Of a DNA stretch of 64,000 nt, positions 31,764 to 40,304 are shown piece by piece; within the stretch, counting starts at the first letter, position 1, and the number at the start of each line of letters is the position of its first letter. Origin of the DNA: Amycolatopsis sp. A133 (lineage in GTDB: Bacteria > Actinomycetota > Actinomycetes > Mycobacteriales > Pseudonocardiaceae). Where the stretch lies: the NCBI RefSeq assembly GCF_031082405.1, contig NZ_JAVHJU010000017.1, positions 174,195-238,194 of the forward strand. The letters run 5' to 3'. The notes below the pieces were generated by a model. The model worked only from the letters and a program-made list of their open reading frames with translations, did not search any database and had not been told where the DNA came from. The position numbers and the translations under genes were made by a program.

Positions 31764-33954
31764 CGGCGACGGCCACGGCGGCGGCGATCAGCAACGCGGC
31801 CGTGGCGGCGAGCGCGACCCAGAACCCGGCGGCCGGGCTCGCACCGCCGAGGGTGCCCCCGACGAGCGGCAGTTCCAGGGCGTGCAGCGCGGTGAGCAGG
31901 GCGGCGCCGGCGAGCAGAGCGGCCGCCGGTTTCGGCCGCGACCGCGTGGCGAGGGCGGCCGCGCCGGCGACGACCGCGGCGGCGGTCAGCAGCCCCCACG
32001 ACGGGGTGTCGAGGTGGGACCAGAGGCCGGGGGCGACGTAGCCGGGAACGGCGAAGACGGGCAGCCCGAACGCGGCGACGGCCAGCACCGCACCGGCGGC
32101 GACGGGGGTGAGCAGGCTGCTTCGGGTGGTGTCCTCCCCGGCGTCCTCGCGTTCGACGACACCGGTGCCGACGGCGGCGAGGGAGGTGAGGGCGGCGAGC
32201 ACGAGCGCGGCGACCGTCCAGGCGGCGCCGGCCCCGAGGTCGTAGGTGAAGACGGGGGCGGCCGAGCCCCCGAACCCGGCGAGGTTGCCGGCCTGGGTGG
32301 CGGTCAGCGCGGTGTTGAGGACGGCGGTGCCGGCCAGGACGATCCCGGCCCAGGCGACCCCGAGCACCGGCCGCGCGACGGCGGCGGTCTTGGGGACGAG
32401 CACCCCGGCGGCGGGAACGGCGAGCACAAGCGCGGCGACGAGGAGGAACCACCGGGCGGGACTTTCGGCGGCGGCGCTGACCGGCGTGGTGGCGCCGGGG
32501 TTCAGCGCGGTGACGGCGACCTGCGGGGCGAAGGCACCGATGAGCGCGGCGAGCGCGGTGGCCAGGCCGAGCAGGCCGGTGCCGAGGCGCCACCAGAAGA
32601 GACCGGGCAGTTTCGCGGTGCCGGCGAGGTCCGTTTCGGGGTTCCCGGTGCTTCCGGTGCTCCCGGTGCTTTCGGTGAGCCGGGTGCCGGCGAGTCCGGC
32701 GACGATCGCCGTCGCGACGAGCGCGAGCACGGGTCCCCAGGTGACGTGCAGGTCGTCCCGGAGGAGCCCGGCGAGAACGGGCGGCGCGGCCACCCCGAAG
32801 GCGGCGGCGGCCAGCCCGCCGAGCGCCCCGCGGGCCACGTGCTCGGCCGGAGCGGCGAGCGCGACCACGGCGGCCAGCGGCAGGGCGGCGGCGATCAGGA
32901 GGTAACCGCCGAGGGCGGGCCAAGGTCCTTCGAAGGCGGCCCGGGCGAGCAGGAAACCGTTGCCGGAGTGGACGGGAGCGGTCAGCAGCCCGGCCCCGGC
33001 GACGACGGCGAGCAGCGGAACGAGCAGCCGCCAGCGCCGTCGTTCGGGTTCTTCGTGGCTGCGGAGGGCCCGCCAGGCCACCAGCCCGGCGGCGGCGGTC
33101 AGGACGTGCCCGGAGAGCAGAAGCCAGAACCCGGCCCCGACGGCGGAGGAGCCGAGGAACCGATCGGGCAGGTACAGCTCTGGCCGGATGGTGAGCGGTC
33201 CGTTGACGGCGAACTGGAGGTCGAGGACCAGCCGCCCGGGCGCGAGGGCGGCCAGGCCGAGGAGGAGGCCACCGCCGAGCCCGGGTTTCCCGGCCCCGGC
33301 GAACCAGACGGCGGCGACGACGGGAGCGAGGGCGAGAAGGGCGAGCCACGGCCAGCTGGTGAAGCCGGGGCCGGCGGAGGGAGAGACGGGAACGACGGCG
33401 GCGGCGGTGAGCGCGGCGGCACCGAGGGTGGCGAGGGTGAGGGCAAGTTTGAGGGGACTGGAGGCGCGGGTTTCGGTGTCGTCAGCCCAGGGTGAGGTGA
33501 AGTCTTGCGCGCTGGAACCGCCCGCTGGGGGGACGGGATTTCGCGGCCTGCTGGAGGCGCTGCCGGCAACGGGGTCGGTTCGCGACCGCTCGCCGGGTGT
33601 CGCCGGCGTGGACTTGCCGGGACCGCCCGCGGAGTCTGGCGCACCGCCGGACCTGCCGGTGGGCGCCTCGGACCGCGACCGCTCGCCCGCACTGCCCGCT
33701 GAGGCGGCCGCGGAATCTTGCGCGCTGCCGGACCTGCCGGTGGGGGCCTCGGACCGCGAAGACTCGCTGGGTACCTGCGCGGCTCCGCCCGTGTCCGAGG
33801 GGCCCGGCTCGGGCTCGGGGGCACCTGCCGTGGAGGGCGCCGACGCCTGCCGTGCGCCGATGGGACCTGAGGCCGGTCCGCTCGGGCCTCGCGCCGGGGG
33901 TTCTTGGCGGGGGCCGGGGGTGCTTCCGGTGGGGGGCTCTGCGCGTGGGGGCAT
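31744..33954 (-). CDS. Polytopic membrane protein with disordered N-terminus
   Basis: A 736-residue protein not assigned to a named family. Residues 1-160 are Pro/Gly/Ser-rich with two imperfect copies of SRSEAPTGRSG(S/G)A. From about 165 to the end there are about 16 hydrophobic helices of Ala/Leu/Val/Gly (for example LTLATLGAAALTAAAVVPV). Short basic or acidic loops separate them. No transport motif or catalytic residue is recognisable. ATG at 33954, with TAGCGT 10 nt upstream. Overlaps the next gene by 20 bp, so co-translation is likely. Confidence 0.75.
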   Translation of the reverse strand: MPPRAEPPTGSTPGPRQEPPARGPSGPASGPIGARQASAPSTAGAPEPEPGPSDTGGAAQVPSESSRSEAPTGRSGSAQDSAAASAGSAGERSRSEAPTGRSGGAPDSAGGPGKSTPATPGERSRTDPVAGSASSRPRNPVPPAGGSSAQDFTSPWADDTETRASSPLKLALTLATLGAAALTAAAVVPVSPSAGPGFTSWPWLALLALAPVVAAVWFAGAGKPGLGGGLLLGLAALAPGRLVLDLQFAVNGPLTIRPELYLPDRFLGSSAVGAGFWLLLSGHVLTAAAGLVAWRALRSHEEPERRRWRLLVPLLAVVAGAGLLTAPVHSGNGFLLARAAFEGPWPALGGYLLIAAALPLAAVVALAAPAEHVARGALGGLAAAAFGVAAPPVLAGLLRDDLHVTWGPVLALVATAIVAGLAGTRLTESTGSTGSTGNPETDLAGTAKLPGLFWWRLGTGLLGLATALAALIGAFAPQVAVTALNPGATTPVSAAAESPARWFLLVAALVLAVPAAGVLVPKTAAVARPVLGVAWAGIVLAGTAVLNTALTATQAGNLAGFGGSAAPVFTYDLGAGAAWTVAALVLAALTSLAAVGTGVVEREDAGEDTTRSSLLTPVAAGAVLAVAAFGLPVFAVPGYVAPGLWSHLDTPSWGLLTAAAVVAGAAALATRSRPKPAAALLAGAALLTALHALELPLVGGTLGGASPAAGFWVALAATAALLIAAAVAVAGGRRAP

Positions 33955-34378
33955 ATTGCCCGCGACGCTAGCAAGTTCGCGTCGCCGGAGAACCGTCGGC
34001 GGGCGCGAGTCGTCGAACGCGCTTCAACCTCGCGCCGCAAACCGTTATTCCCGGGCCGCCGGGGCTCCGTAAGCCCCTCCGGCGGGCGCAATGGGTCTTC
34101 ACCAACTCCACTCCATGTAAGGCAAGTCACACCGGACGCCGTAAACCCCCTCTAACTTTGGGTGATTTCCACAGGTGAGCGTGCTGCCGACTCCACCCGA
34201 ACGGCCGACAGCGGGGGCACGCCTTGCCGACAGCGGTACCCCTTCGTTACTGTCCCGAGGTCCCCATTACAGTCAGGTCACGAAGTAGGACGCCGAGCAA
34301 ACCACCCCCGAGGTTGGCTCACCGGGTTCCCCCGCCCGCAGTCCTCGACCCGGCTCCCCGACGATGGAAGGCCCTGTC
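33955..34378. other. Divergent intergenic region, 424 bp
   Basis: Separates the leftward membrane-protein gene from the rightward M23 peptidase gene. No credible coding frame. The part from about 34140 to 34360 is rich in GCCGACAGCGG-like repeats (about 34202 and 34228) and short inverted segments, so a structured 5' leader of the M23 gene is possible. I could not match it confidently to a known riboswitch. Confidence 0.5.
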
Positions 34379-35191
34379 TTGGCTTCACACCGCTCCCCCG
34401 GCGGCCAAGCTCCTTCCCCGGCATTGAAGGACGCACTGGAAGGTGCGGTCGTTCGTGTCCGGGGTGCGCACCGCATTGCCCCGCCCTCTTCGGCCCTTCG
34501 CGGCCGTGTCGTGGTTGCCGCCGTTGCGGCTGGTGCGTTCGCCGCCGCTGCTGCGGGCTCGACCCTCAAGACGATCACCGATTCGGACACCGCCGTCACC
34601 CCCCTGGCCAACAGCCAGGACGCCAGCGCTTCGCTGACCGCTGGAGGTGCGGGCTCCGGGGGTGCCCCGGAACTCCTGCCGACCGGCCACGCTGTCGACG
34701 CCTCCGCCGAGGCCGCCAAGCTCGCTGACAGCGCCTCCGTCACGCAGGCCCGCGAGCAGCGTGAAGCCGACGCCGCCAAGAAGGCCGCCGAAGAAGCCGC
34801 TCGCCCCAAGACCTGCCTGCCCGCGCACGGCAGCTTCACCTCGGGCTTCGGTGCCCGGTGGGGCACGAGCCACCTCGGTATCGACATCGCCAACTCGATC
34901 GGTACCCCGATCTACGCCGCCTCCGACGGCACCGTGATCGAGGCCGGCCCCGCCAGCGGTTTCGGCCTCTGGGTCCGGATCCAGCTCGACGACGGCACCG
35001 TCCAGGTCTACGGCCACATGAACAGCTTCAACGTCAAGGCCGGCCAGAAGGTCAAGTGCGGCCAGCAGATCGCCGAGATCGGCAACCGCGGCCAGAGCAC
35101 CGGCCCGCACCTGCACTTCGAGGTGTGGCAGAACGGCACCAAGAAGATCGACCCCCGGCCCTGGCTGGCCGCGCGCGGCGTCGTCATCTGA
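34379..35191 (+). CDS. M23 family metallopeptidase (membrane-anchored)
   Basis: A cell-wall endopeptidase of the LytM type. About 43 basic cytoplasmic residues precede one transmembrane segment (VVVAAVAAGAFAAAAAGSTL), then an Ala/Glu/Lys linker that is probably helical (AREQREADAAKKAAEEAA). The M23 domain has the zinc ligands in SHLGIDIAN (H-x3-D) and GPHLHFEVW (HxH). TTG at 34379 is chosen because GGAAGG lies 7 nt upstream; ATG at 34364 has no such site. Sits at the same place as Rv0950c relative to sucC and uvrD1 in mycobacteria. Confidence 0.92.
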   Translation: MASHRSPGGQAPSPALKDALEGAVVRVRGAHRIAPPSSALRGRVVVAAVAAGAFAAAAAGSTLKTITDSDTAVTPLANSQDASASLTAGGAGSGGAPELLPTGHAVDASAEAAKLADSASVTQAREQREADAAKKAAEEAARPKTCLPAHGSFTSGFGARWGTSHLGIDIANSIGTPIYAASDGTVIEAGPASGFGLWVRIQLDDGTVQVYGHMNSFNVKAGQKVKCGQQIAEIGNRGQSTGPHLHFEVWQNGTKKIDPRPWLAARGVVI

Positions 35192-35573
35192 TCCGCCCGT
35201 TCCCCCGCCGGCAGGCAGCAGCGCGCACGACAGCGGAAGCCCGGCCGTAGAGCGAACACCCGCTCCGGCCGGGACACCGCGGACAGCCGCATCGAGCGCA
35301 GTGCGCTGAAAGCACGCACCCCGCCGAGCCGCTCGTGTGCTGAAGCCGTTCACAAGATCAAGGGTCGCCGCTGCGGGCCGACCGCAAACAACCGGATCGG
35401 GTGAGGCTTCCGGCGCGGGCCGCCGGGCCTCGACCGGTTCCGGCCAGAGATCCGGCAAGACCAGGCAAGAAGCCGCCGGAAGCGCGTCAGACCACCACGA
35501 ACTCCCGCGGGCGCCCGGAGTCTCGCAAGACGCGATCCAGGCCGCCCACAAGCGTCTCAGCGCCCGAAACCGC
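35192..35573. other. Intergenic region, 382 bp
   Basis: No supported gene. It begins with the likely M23 terminator hairpin at 35240-35273 and otherwise shows only shadow frames. It runs up to the stop of the leftward LexA-box gene. Confidence 0.5.
35240..35273 (+). terminator. Candidate terminator of the M23 gene
   Basis: CCCGGCC (35240-35246) pairs with GGCCGGG (35267-35273), and an inner GAGCG/CGCTC pairing extends the stem. It lies 49 bp after the M23 stop, with no T tract. Confidence 0.45.
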
Positions 35574-35966
35574 CTACCGCTGCCCGCCCGGCAGGCGCCG
35601 GATGAAGTACGCCACCGCGACCTGCCACACCGTGCACAGCTCCGCCGGTCGCCGCACCGGCAGCCAGCCCCAGGGCGCAGCTCCCCCTGCGCCCCCCGCG
35701 GAGCGGACACGCCCGGCACTCCGGGCCCTGGTCGTCCAGCGGCGTCCCCGGCCGCAGGTGACACAACGCCCGTCCGCGCCGAGCTCGTGCTGCTTGAGCA
35801 GCGCTCGCCAGGCGGCGGCCAGCCGGCACGCCTCCGCTCCCGCACGCGAAGGAATTCCCGAAGTCCCCGCAGGCTCCCGACCCCGATCCGGAACCGTCGT
35901 CCCCAGGACTCCTCGCAGGTATTTTTGTACCCCTTCGGCCAGCAGCCCAAACAGCACCGCGTCCAC
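35574..35966 (-). CDS. Small CxxC protein directly under a LexA box
   Basis: A 130-residue protein of unknown function. The N-terminus is amphipathic (MDAVLFGLLAEGVQKYLRGV). The centre has AWRALLKQHELGADGRCVTCGRGRR with a CxxC pair. The C-terminus is CTVWQVAVAYFIRRLPGG. The pattern of ...ALL..H..G.DGRC..C......C.VW..A..Y...L is one I recall in small hypothetical proteins of Pseudonocardiaceae. A zinc or structural role for the cysteines is inference. GTG at 35966 is preceded by GGAGGGG with a 9-nt spacer, and a perfect SOS box lies 19 bp upstream of the start. Confidence 0.7.
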   Translation of the reverse strand: MDAVLFGLLAEGVQKYLRGVLGTTVPDRGREPAGTSGIPSRAGAEACRLAAAWRALLKQHELGADGRCVTCGRGRRWTTRARSAGRVRSAGGAGGAAPWGWLPVRRPAELCTVWQVAVAYFIRRLPGGQR

Positions 35967-35984
35967 ACCACACTACCCCCTCCA

Positions 35985-36000
35985 TCGAACCTTTGTTCGA
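35985..36000 (-). promoter_or_regulatory. LexA (SOS) box upstream of the CxxC gene
   Basis: TCGAACCTTTGTTCGA has perfect TCGAAC/GTTCGA arms with the canonical 4-bp spacer. Its position, 18 bp upstream of the GTG at 35966 and 85 bp after the pcrA stop, assigns it to the small gene, not to pcrA. Confidence 0.85.
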
Positions 36001-36085
36001 TTGCAGGGTCAGTTGTACCGGGTGGGTACGACGATTCCGGCGGCGATCGCCGGGATCGCCGCCGGATTCACTCGGACGGGTAACG

Positions 36086-38503
36086 CTAGAGCTTGACCAT
36101 GGGGACGCTGCCGATCAGCATCAGGCGGACCTTGCCCGCCGCGCCGAAGTCGATCGTGGCCGTCGCGCGCGGGCCGACGCCGTCGCACGAGATCACCGTG
36201 CCGAGGCCGTACTTGTCGTGGCTGACGCGGTCGCCGACGTCCAGCTTCAGCGCCACCGTGTCCTTCCAGCCCTTGCCGAACGACGGCGTGCCCGAGGAAG
36301 ACGGCGAAGACGTCCGGCGGCCGCCCCAGGTGGTCGCCGCCCGCGGGGTGCCGCGCGAACCGGACCCGAACGAGCCGAAGCCGCCGCTCGACGGCTCCAG
36401 CCGCCGCCAGTCGACGAGGTCCGGCGGCAGCTCGTCGAGGAACCGGGAAGCCGGATTCATCGACGGCTGGCCCCACGCCGAGCGCGTGATCGCGCGCGAG
36501 ACGTACAACCGCTTCCTGGCGCGGGTGATCGCGACGTACGCCAGCCGCCGTTCCTCGGCCAGTTCCGTCGGGTCACCCAGCGCGCGCATGTGCGGGAAGA
36601 CGCCGTCCTCCCAGCCGGTGCAGAACACCACCGGGTACTCCAGGCCCTTCGCGGTGTGCACGGTCATCAGCGTGACCACGCCCGCGCCGCCGTCGCCTTC
36701 CTCGCCGCCGTCGGGCGACGGCACCGAGTCGGCGTCCGCGACCAGCGAGACGCGCTCGAGGAACGCCGGCAGCGAGCCCGGCGCCGGGACGCCCTCCTCC
36801 ACGACCAGCTCGGCGTTCTCGTCCGCGACGACCTCGGCGGTGATCTCGGTGAACTCCCGCGCCACGGTGACGAGCTCGTCCAGGTTCTCCACGCGCGTGT
36901 GGTCCTGCGGGTCGTCCGACTCCTCGAGCTCGCCGCGGTAGCCGGTCTTGTCCAGCACGGCTGCCAGCACGTCGTGCACTTCCGCGCCGTCCGAGACCAG
37001 CGCACCCAGCTCGTCGAGCAGCGCCACGAACCCGCCGATCGCCTTGACCGAGCGCGGGTTCAGCAGCGGCACCTTGCCCTCGACGGCGTCCCGCAGCGCC
37101 TGCGCGAACGAGATCCGCTCGCGCTCGGCGTGCGTCGCCACGACGGCTTCCGCGCGGTCGCCGATGCCGCGCTTGGGCACGTTCAGCACGCGCCGCAGGC
37201 TGACCGTGTCCTCGGGGTTCGCCAGCACCCGCAGGTACGCGATCATGTCGCGGACTTCGCGGCGCTCGTAGAACCGCACGCCGCCGACGACCTTGTAGGG
37301 CAGGCCGAGCCGGATGAAGATCTCTTCGAAGACGCGGGACTGGTTGTTGGTGCGGTAGAAGACGGCGACGTCGGAGTAGTCGGCTTCGCCCTTTTCGGCC
37401 AGCGCGTCGATTTCGCCCGCGACGAACGCGGCTTCGTCGTGGTCGTTGTCCGCGACGTAGCCGACGATCTTCTCGCCGTCGCCCGAGTCGGTCCACAGCC
37501 GCTTCGCCCTGCGGTTCGGGTTCCGTTCGATGACGGCGTTGGCCGCGGACAGGATCGTCTGCGTGGAGCGGTAGTTCTGCTCCAGCAGGATGGTGTGCGC
37601 GTTCGGGAAGTCCCGCTCGAACTCCTCGATGTTGCGGATAGTCGCGCCGCGGAAGGCGTAGATCGACTGGTCCGCGTCGCCCACCACGACCAGCTCGGCC
37701 GGCTCGACACCCGAATCGTTCGGCGCGGTCCCGGCCAGCTCGCGGACCAGGGTGTACTGCGCGTGGTTCGTGTCCTGGTACTCGTCGACCAGCACGTGGC
37801 GGAACCGCCGCCGGTAGTACTCGGCGACGTCCGGGAACGCCTGCAGCAGCGAAACCGTGCGCATGATGAGGTCGTCGAAGTCGAAGGCGTTGGCCTGGTT
37901 CAGCCGCCGCTGGTACTCGACGTAGACCTCGGCGACGCGGCGCTCGAGGTCGTTGCCCGCGTTCGCCGCCGCGGTCTCCGGGTCGGTGAGCTCGTTCTTC
38001 AGGTTGGAGATGTGCACGGCGAGCGTGCGGGCGGCGTACCGCTTCGGATCGATGTCGAGGTCCCGCGCCACCAGGGTGATCAGCCGCTTGGTGTCGTCGG
38101 AGTCGTAGATGGAGAAACTCGACGACATGTCCAGCGTTTTGGCTTCACGGCGCAGGATCCGCACGCACATCGAGTGGAACGTCGACACCCACATCGCGTT
38201 CGCGCGGCGCCCGACGAGCGCGGCGACGCGCTCGCGCATCTCCGCGGCCGCTTTGTTGGTGAAGGTGATCGCCATGATTTCGCCGGGGTGCACCCGGCGC
38301 TGGCCGAGCAGGTAGGCGATCCGGCGGGTCAGCACCCGGGTCTTGCCCGATCCCGCACCCGCCACCACCAGCAGCGGGCCACCGGCGTGGGTGACGGCTT
38401 CGCGCTGGGCGGGGTTCAGGTCGTCGAGCAGCTCGGCCTGCCCGCCGGCGGCGGCGGGCTTGCGCACAGGGGTCGCGGCGGGGAGATCGAAGAGGGTGTC
38501 CAT
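36086..38503 (-). CDS. pcrA: ATP-dependent DNA helicase PcrA/UvrD1
   Basis: An 805-residue superfamily 1A 3'-5' helicase for nucleotide excision repair and removal of protein-DNA roadblocks. It opens MDTLFDLP, then LNPAQREAVTHAGGPLLVVA (Q motif), Walker A GAGSGKTR, AITFTNKAAAEMRER, DEYQDTN (motif II), VGDADQSIYAFRGA (III), LEQNYRSTQTIL (IV), MTVHTAKGLEYPVVF (V) and YVAITRARKRLYV (VI). The C-terminal GDRVSHDKYGLGTVI is the tudor-like RNA polymerase-binding tail. No LexA box upstream. Confidence 0.97.
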   Translation of the reverse strand: MDTLFDLPAATPVRKPAAAGGQAELLDDLNPAQREAVTHAGGPLLVVAGAGSGKTRVLTRRIAYLLGQRRVHPGEIMAITFTNKAAAEMRERVAALVGRRANAMWVSTFHSMCVRILRREAKTLDMSSSFSIYDSDDTKRLITLVARDLDIDPKRYAARTLAVHISNLKNELTDPETAAANAGNDLERRVAEVYVEYQRRLNQANAFDFDDLIMRTVSLLQAFPDVAEYYRRRFRHVLVDEYQDTNHAQYTLVRELAGTAPNDSGVEPAELVVVGDADQSIYAFRGATIRNIEEFERDFPNAHTILLEQNYRSTQTILSAANAVIERNPNRRAKRLWTDSGDGEKIVGYVADNDHDEAAFVAGEIDALAEKGEADYSDVAVFYRTNNQSRVFEEIFIRLGLPYKVVGGVRFYERREVRDMIAYLRVLANPEDTVSLRRVLNVPKRGIGDRAEAVVATHAERERISFAQALRDAVEGKVPLLNPRSVKAIGGFVALLDELGALVSDGAEVHDVLAAVLDKTGYRGELEESDDPQDHTRVENLDELVTVAREFTEITAEVVADENAELVVEEGVPAPGSLPAFLERVSLVADADSVPSPDGGEEGDGGAGVVTLMTVHTAKGLEYPVVFCTGWEDGVFPHMRALGDPTELAEERRLAYVAITRARKRLYVSRAITRSAWGQPSMNPASRFLDELPPDLVDWRRLEPSSGGFGSFGSGSRGTPRAATTWGGRRTSSPSSSGTPSFGKGWKDTVALKLDVGDRVSHDKYGLGTVISCDGVGPRATATIDFGAAGKVRLMLIGSVPMVKL

Positions 38504-38561
38504 CGTGCGTCCACGCTACCCCGGGTGGGTGGGAGTGCGGCACAGCGTGCCGACGCGGGAG

Positions 38562-38582
38562 GTGCGGTGGCGCGGAGTCCGG
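38562..38582. repeat. 21-bp repeat, copy 1
   Basis: GTGCGGTGGCGCGGAGTCCG plus one G, in the 200-bp gap between pcrA and the DUF1707 gene. It is identical over 21 bp to 47971-47991. Both copies are intergenic. Confidence 0.8.
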
Positions 38583-38703
38583 TGGTGGGTGGGTGAAGCG
38601 GCCGGGCCCGGGTGCCGGCGAGCGGCTACGGCGCCGGGCGTAGGCCGGGATGCCGCCTGCCGTCCGACGCGCGCGGGGTCCGGCGCGCGGAGCATCGACG
38701 GAC

Positions 38704-39129
38704 ATGGAAGACACCAGCCCCGCCCGCATCCGGGCCGCCGACGCCGACCGCGAACGCGTCGCCACCACCGTCCAGACCGCCGGCGCCGAAGGCCGGCTCA
38801 CCCTCGACGAGGTCGAAGAGCGCCTCAGCCGCGTCTACGCCGCGCGGTTCACCGACGAACTGGCGGCGCTCACCACCGACCTCCCGCGGCCCGCGCCGCC
38901 GCGGCCCGGTTTCCCGCTCACCCGCGAGGCGCTGCGGCGGCATCCCGCGCTGCGCGTCCACCTCGCCGTGGTGGTCGCGATCGCGGTGCTGGCGATCGTC
39001 CGCTGGGCGGTGCTGGGCGCCGGGTTCTTCTGGCCGGCGTTCCCGATGTTCTGGCTCGCGGTGAGCCTCTTGGTTCATGCTCGGGTGCGGTCGTTCCGGG
39101 AGCGCATCGGTGGCGCTGTGCCATACTGA
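38704..39129 (+). CDS. DUF1707 SHOCT-like membrane protein
   Basis: A 141-residue protein. Residues 7-60 are a DUF1707 domain (RIRAADADRERVATTVQTA, GRLTLDEVEERLSRVYAARF, ELAALTTDLP). A Pro-rich hinge and two transmembrane helices (about 86-105 and 106-126: GAGFFWPAFPMFWLAVSLLV) follow. Such proteins are thought to sense or oligomerise at the membrane; no defined function. ATG at 38704; no clear Shine-Dalgarno. Confidence 0.88.
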   Translation: MEDTSPARIRAADADRERVATTVQTAGAEGRLTLDEVEERLSRVYAARFTDELAALTTDLPRPAPPRPGFPLTREALRRHPALRVHLAVVVAIAVLAIVRWAVLGAGFFWPAFPMFWLAVSLLVHARVRSFRERIGGAVPY

Positions 39130-39290
39130 GCGCATGCGGCGCCACGCAGAGCGATTTTTTTACGGGACCCGGACTCCGGCTCCCGTGATCGCGTAGTGCC
39201 CGAACCGCCATCACGCCAGCCCCGGAGTCCACGGACCCGGGGCTGTCGCCATCCCTGGGGCCGGATCCGGGCTTCGAGGAAGAGGTCCCG

Positions 39291-39587
39291 ATGAACGCAC
39301 ACGCGACGAACGCCGACGGCCAGCCCGCCGAGCACACCCCCGCGGGCGACGACATCGCGTCGCTCCGGGAGGAGATCGACTGGCTCGACCAGGAGATCCT
39401 GCGGTTGGTGAAACGCCGGGTCGAGGTGTCCAAGACGATCGGGGCCGCGCGGATGGCCGCCGGCGGGACGCGCATCGTCTACAACCGCGAGATGGACGTG
39501 CTCGCGCGCTACCGCGAGCTCGGCCCGGACGGCCGTCAGCTGGCCATGGCGCTGCTGAACCTGGGCCGCGGGCGGCTCGGCCGGTAA
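39291..39587 (+). CDS. Chorismate mutase, AroQ type
   Basis: Converts chorismate to prephenate for Phe/Tyr synthesis. The 98-residue all-helical protein has LREEIDWLDQEILRLVKRR with the conserved Arg/Lys. It continues VSKTIGAARMAAGGTRIVYN and REMDVLARYRELGPDGRQLA, as in the cytoplasmic mycobacterial enzyme Rv0948c, which is also next to uvrD1. In mycobacteria that enzyme is activated by DAHP synthase. AGGAAGAGG precedes the ATG. Confidence 0.93.
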   Translation: MNAHATNADGQPAEHTPAGDDIASLREEIDWLDQEILRLVKRRVEVSKTIGAARMAAGGTRIVYNREMDVLARYRELGPDGRQLAMALLNLGRGRLGR

Positions 39588-39651
39588 CGGTTGCCCGAAT
39601 TCCGGGTCTTCCCCGAGGCACCCGCGGGCCCGGTACGGGCAGACTGGGGTC

Positions 39652-39966
39652 ATGGACTGGCTCGTGAACCTCATCGCCGTCATCGTCGCGCTCGGGAGCG
39701 TGCTGGCCGCGCTGGGCCATGTGGGGTATCTGGCGCTGCTCAACAACGCCGCGGGTAAGCGCGCCGGGGGTGCGCCGGTCGCGCAGTACGTCCGCGGCCG
39801 GTGGGCGGTGGCCGGCGGTACGACCGCGGCTTCGCTATTCGCCTGGTTGCTCACGGCCGGGGGACCGACGCTGGACGTCTTCGCGATCATCGTCGCCGCC
39901 GGTAGCGGCGTGGTGGCGACGAAGGCGCTGCAATCCACGCGGGACCGTTACCGCACGGGAGGCTGA
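39652..39966 (+). CDS. Small membrane protein, 104 aa
   Basis: Unrecognised. Three predicted helices: about 5-25 (VNLIAVIVALGSVLAALGHV), 50-68 (WAVAGGTTAASLFAWLL) and 72-90 (TLDVFAIIVAAGSGVVATK), with basic loops and tail (STRDRYRTGG). CAGACT ends 6 nt before the ATG, suggesting a leaderless transcript. It stands 64 bp after the chorismate mutase gene. Confidence 0.75.
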   Translation: MDWLVNLIAVIVALGSVLAALGHVGYLALLNNAAGKRAGGAPVAQYVRGRWAVAGGTTAASLFAWLLTAGGPTLDVFAIIVAAGSGVVATKALQSTRDRYRTGG

Positions 39967-40051
39967 AACCCCTGATCAGGGGCGATGGCGCTGGGTGAAA
40001 CTGCACAGCGTCACCATCGCCCGTTCGGTCGCGCCCGACCGAGTGAAACCG

Positions 40052-40064
40052 CTGCAACTTGCAG
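40052..40064. promoter_or_regulatory. Palindrome upstream of the 40.1-42 kb membrane-protein genes
   Basis: CTGCAA-C-TTGCAG is a perfect 13-bp palindrome about 33 bp upstream of a -10-like TAGGGT (40097-40102). Candidate operator for the unit starting at 40110 or 40301. Confidence 0.35.
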
Positions 40065-40109
40065 GTTTGGGGGCGACTTTCTCCACCGGATGCTCCTAGG
40101 GTTGGCGTC

Positions 40110-40304
40110 GTGAGGACCCTTGCGTCTGGGTCGGGCGATGCCCGGAGGACGCGCGGGGGCATCGGCCCCGCGCGCCTGTCGTCGCGTGCGCGTGCATTTG
40201 CGCAGGATTCCGAACAGGATTCCGCGCGTGAGGGTGCTCCGATCGGGTCGTCCCGCCGCCGGACGGCGTCAGGACCGTTCCGCCGGGTGGTCGAGCCCAC
40301 ATGA
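40110..40304 (+). CDS. Possible small basic protein coupled to the next gene
   Basis: A 64-residue Arg/Ser-rich frame (VRTLASGSGDARRTRGG at the start) with no family match. For: GTG at 40110 has TAGGGT ending 7 nt upstream (leaderless pattern), and its TGA overlaps the next ATG (ATGA), as in coupled genes. Against: the composition resembles a GC-rich shadow frame, and the stretch could instead be a 190-nt leader. Treat as tentative. Confidence 0.3.
   Translation: MRTLASGSGDARRTRGGIGPARLSSRARAFAQDSEQDSAREGAPIGSSRRRTASGPFRRVVEPT

Noticed and set aside
34140..34378. c-di-AMP (ydaO-type) riboswitch before the M23 peptidase
   Set aside because: Such riboswitches are common before actinobacterial cell-wall hydrolases and the leader is structured, but I could not align it with the conserved core; a covariance-model search would decide.
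39149..39175. T-run and hairpin between the DUF1707 and chorismate mutase genes as a terminator
   Set aside because: The T-run precedes the hairpin on the + strand, and the minus-strand reading gives A's after it, so neither direction fits an intrinsic terminator.
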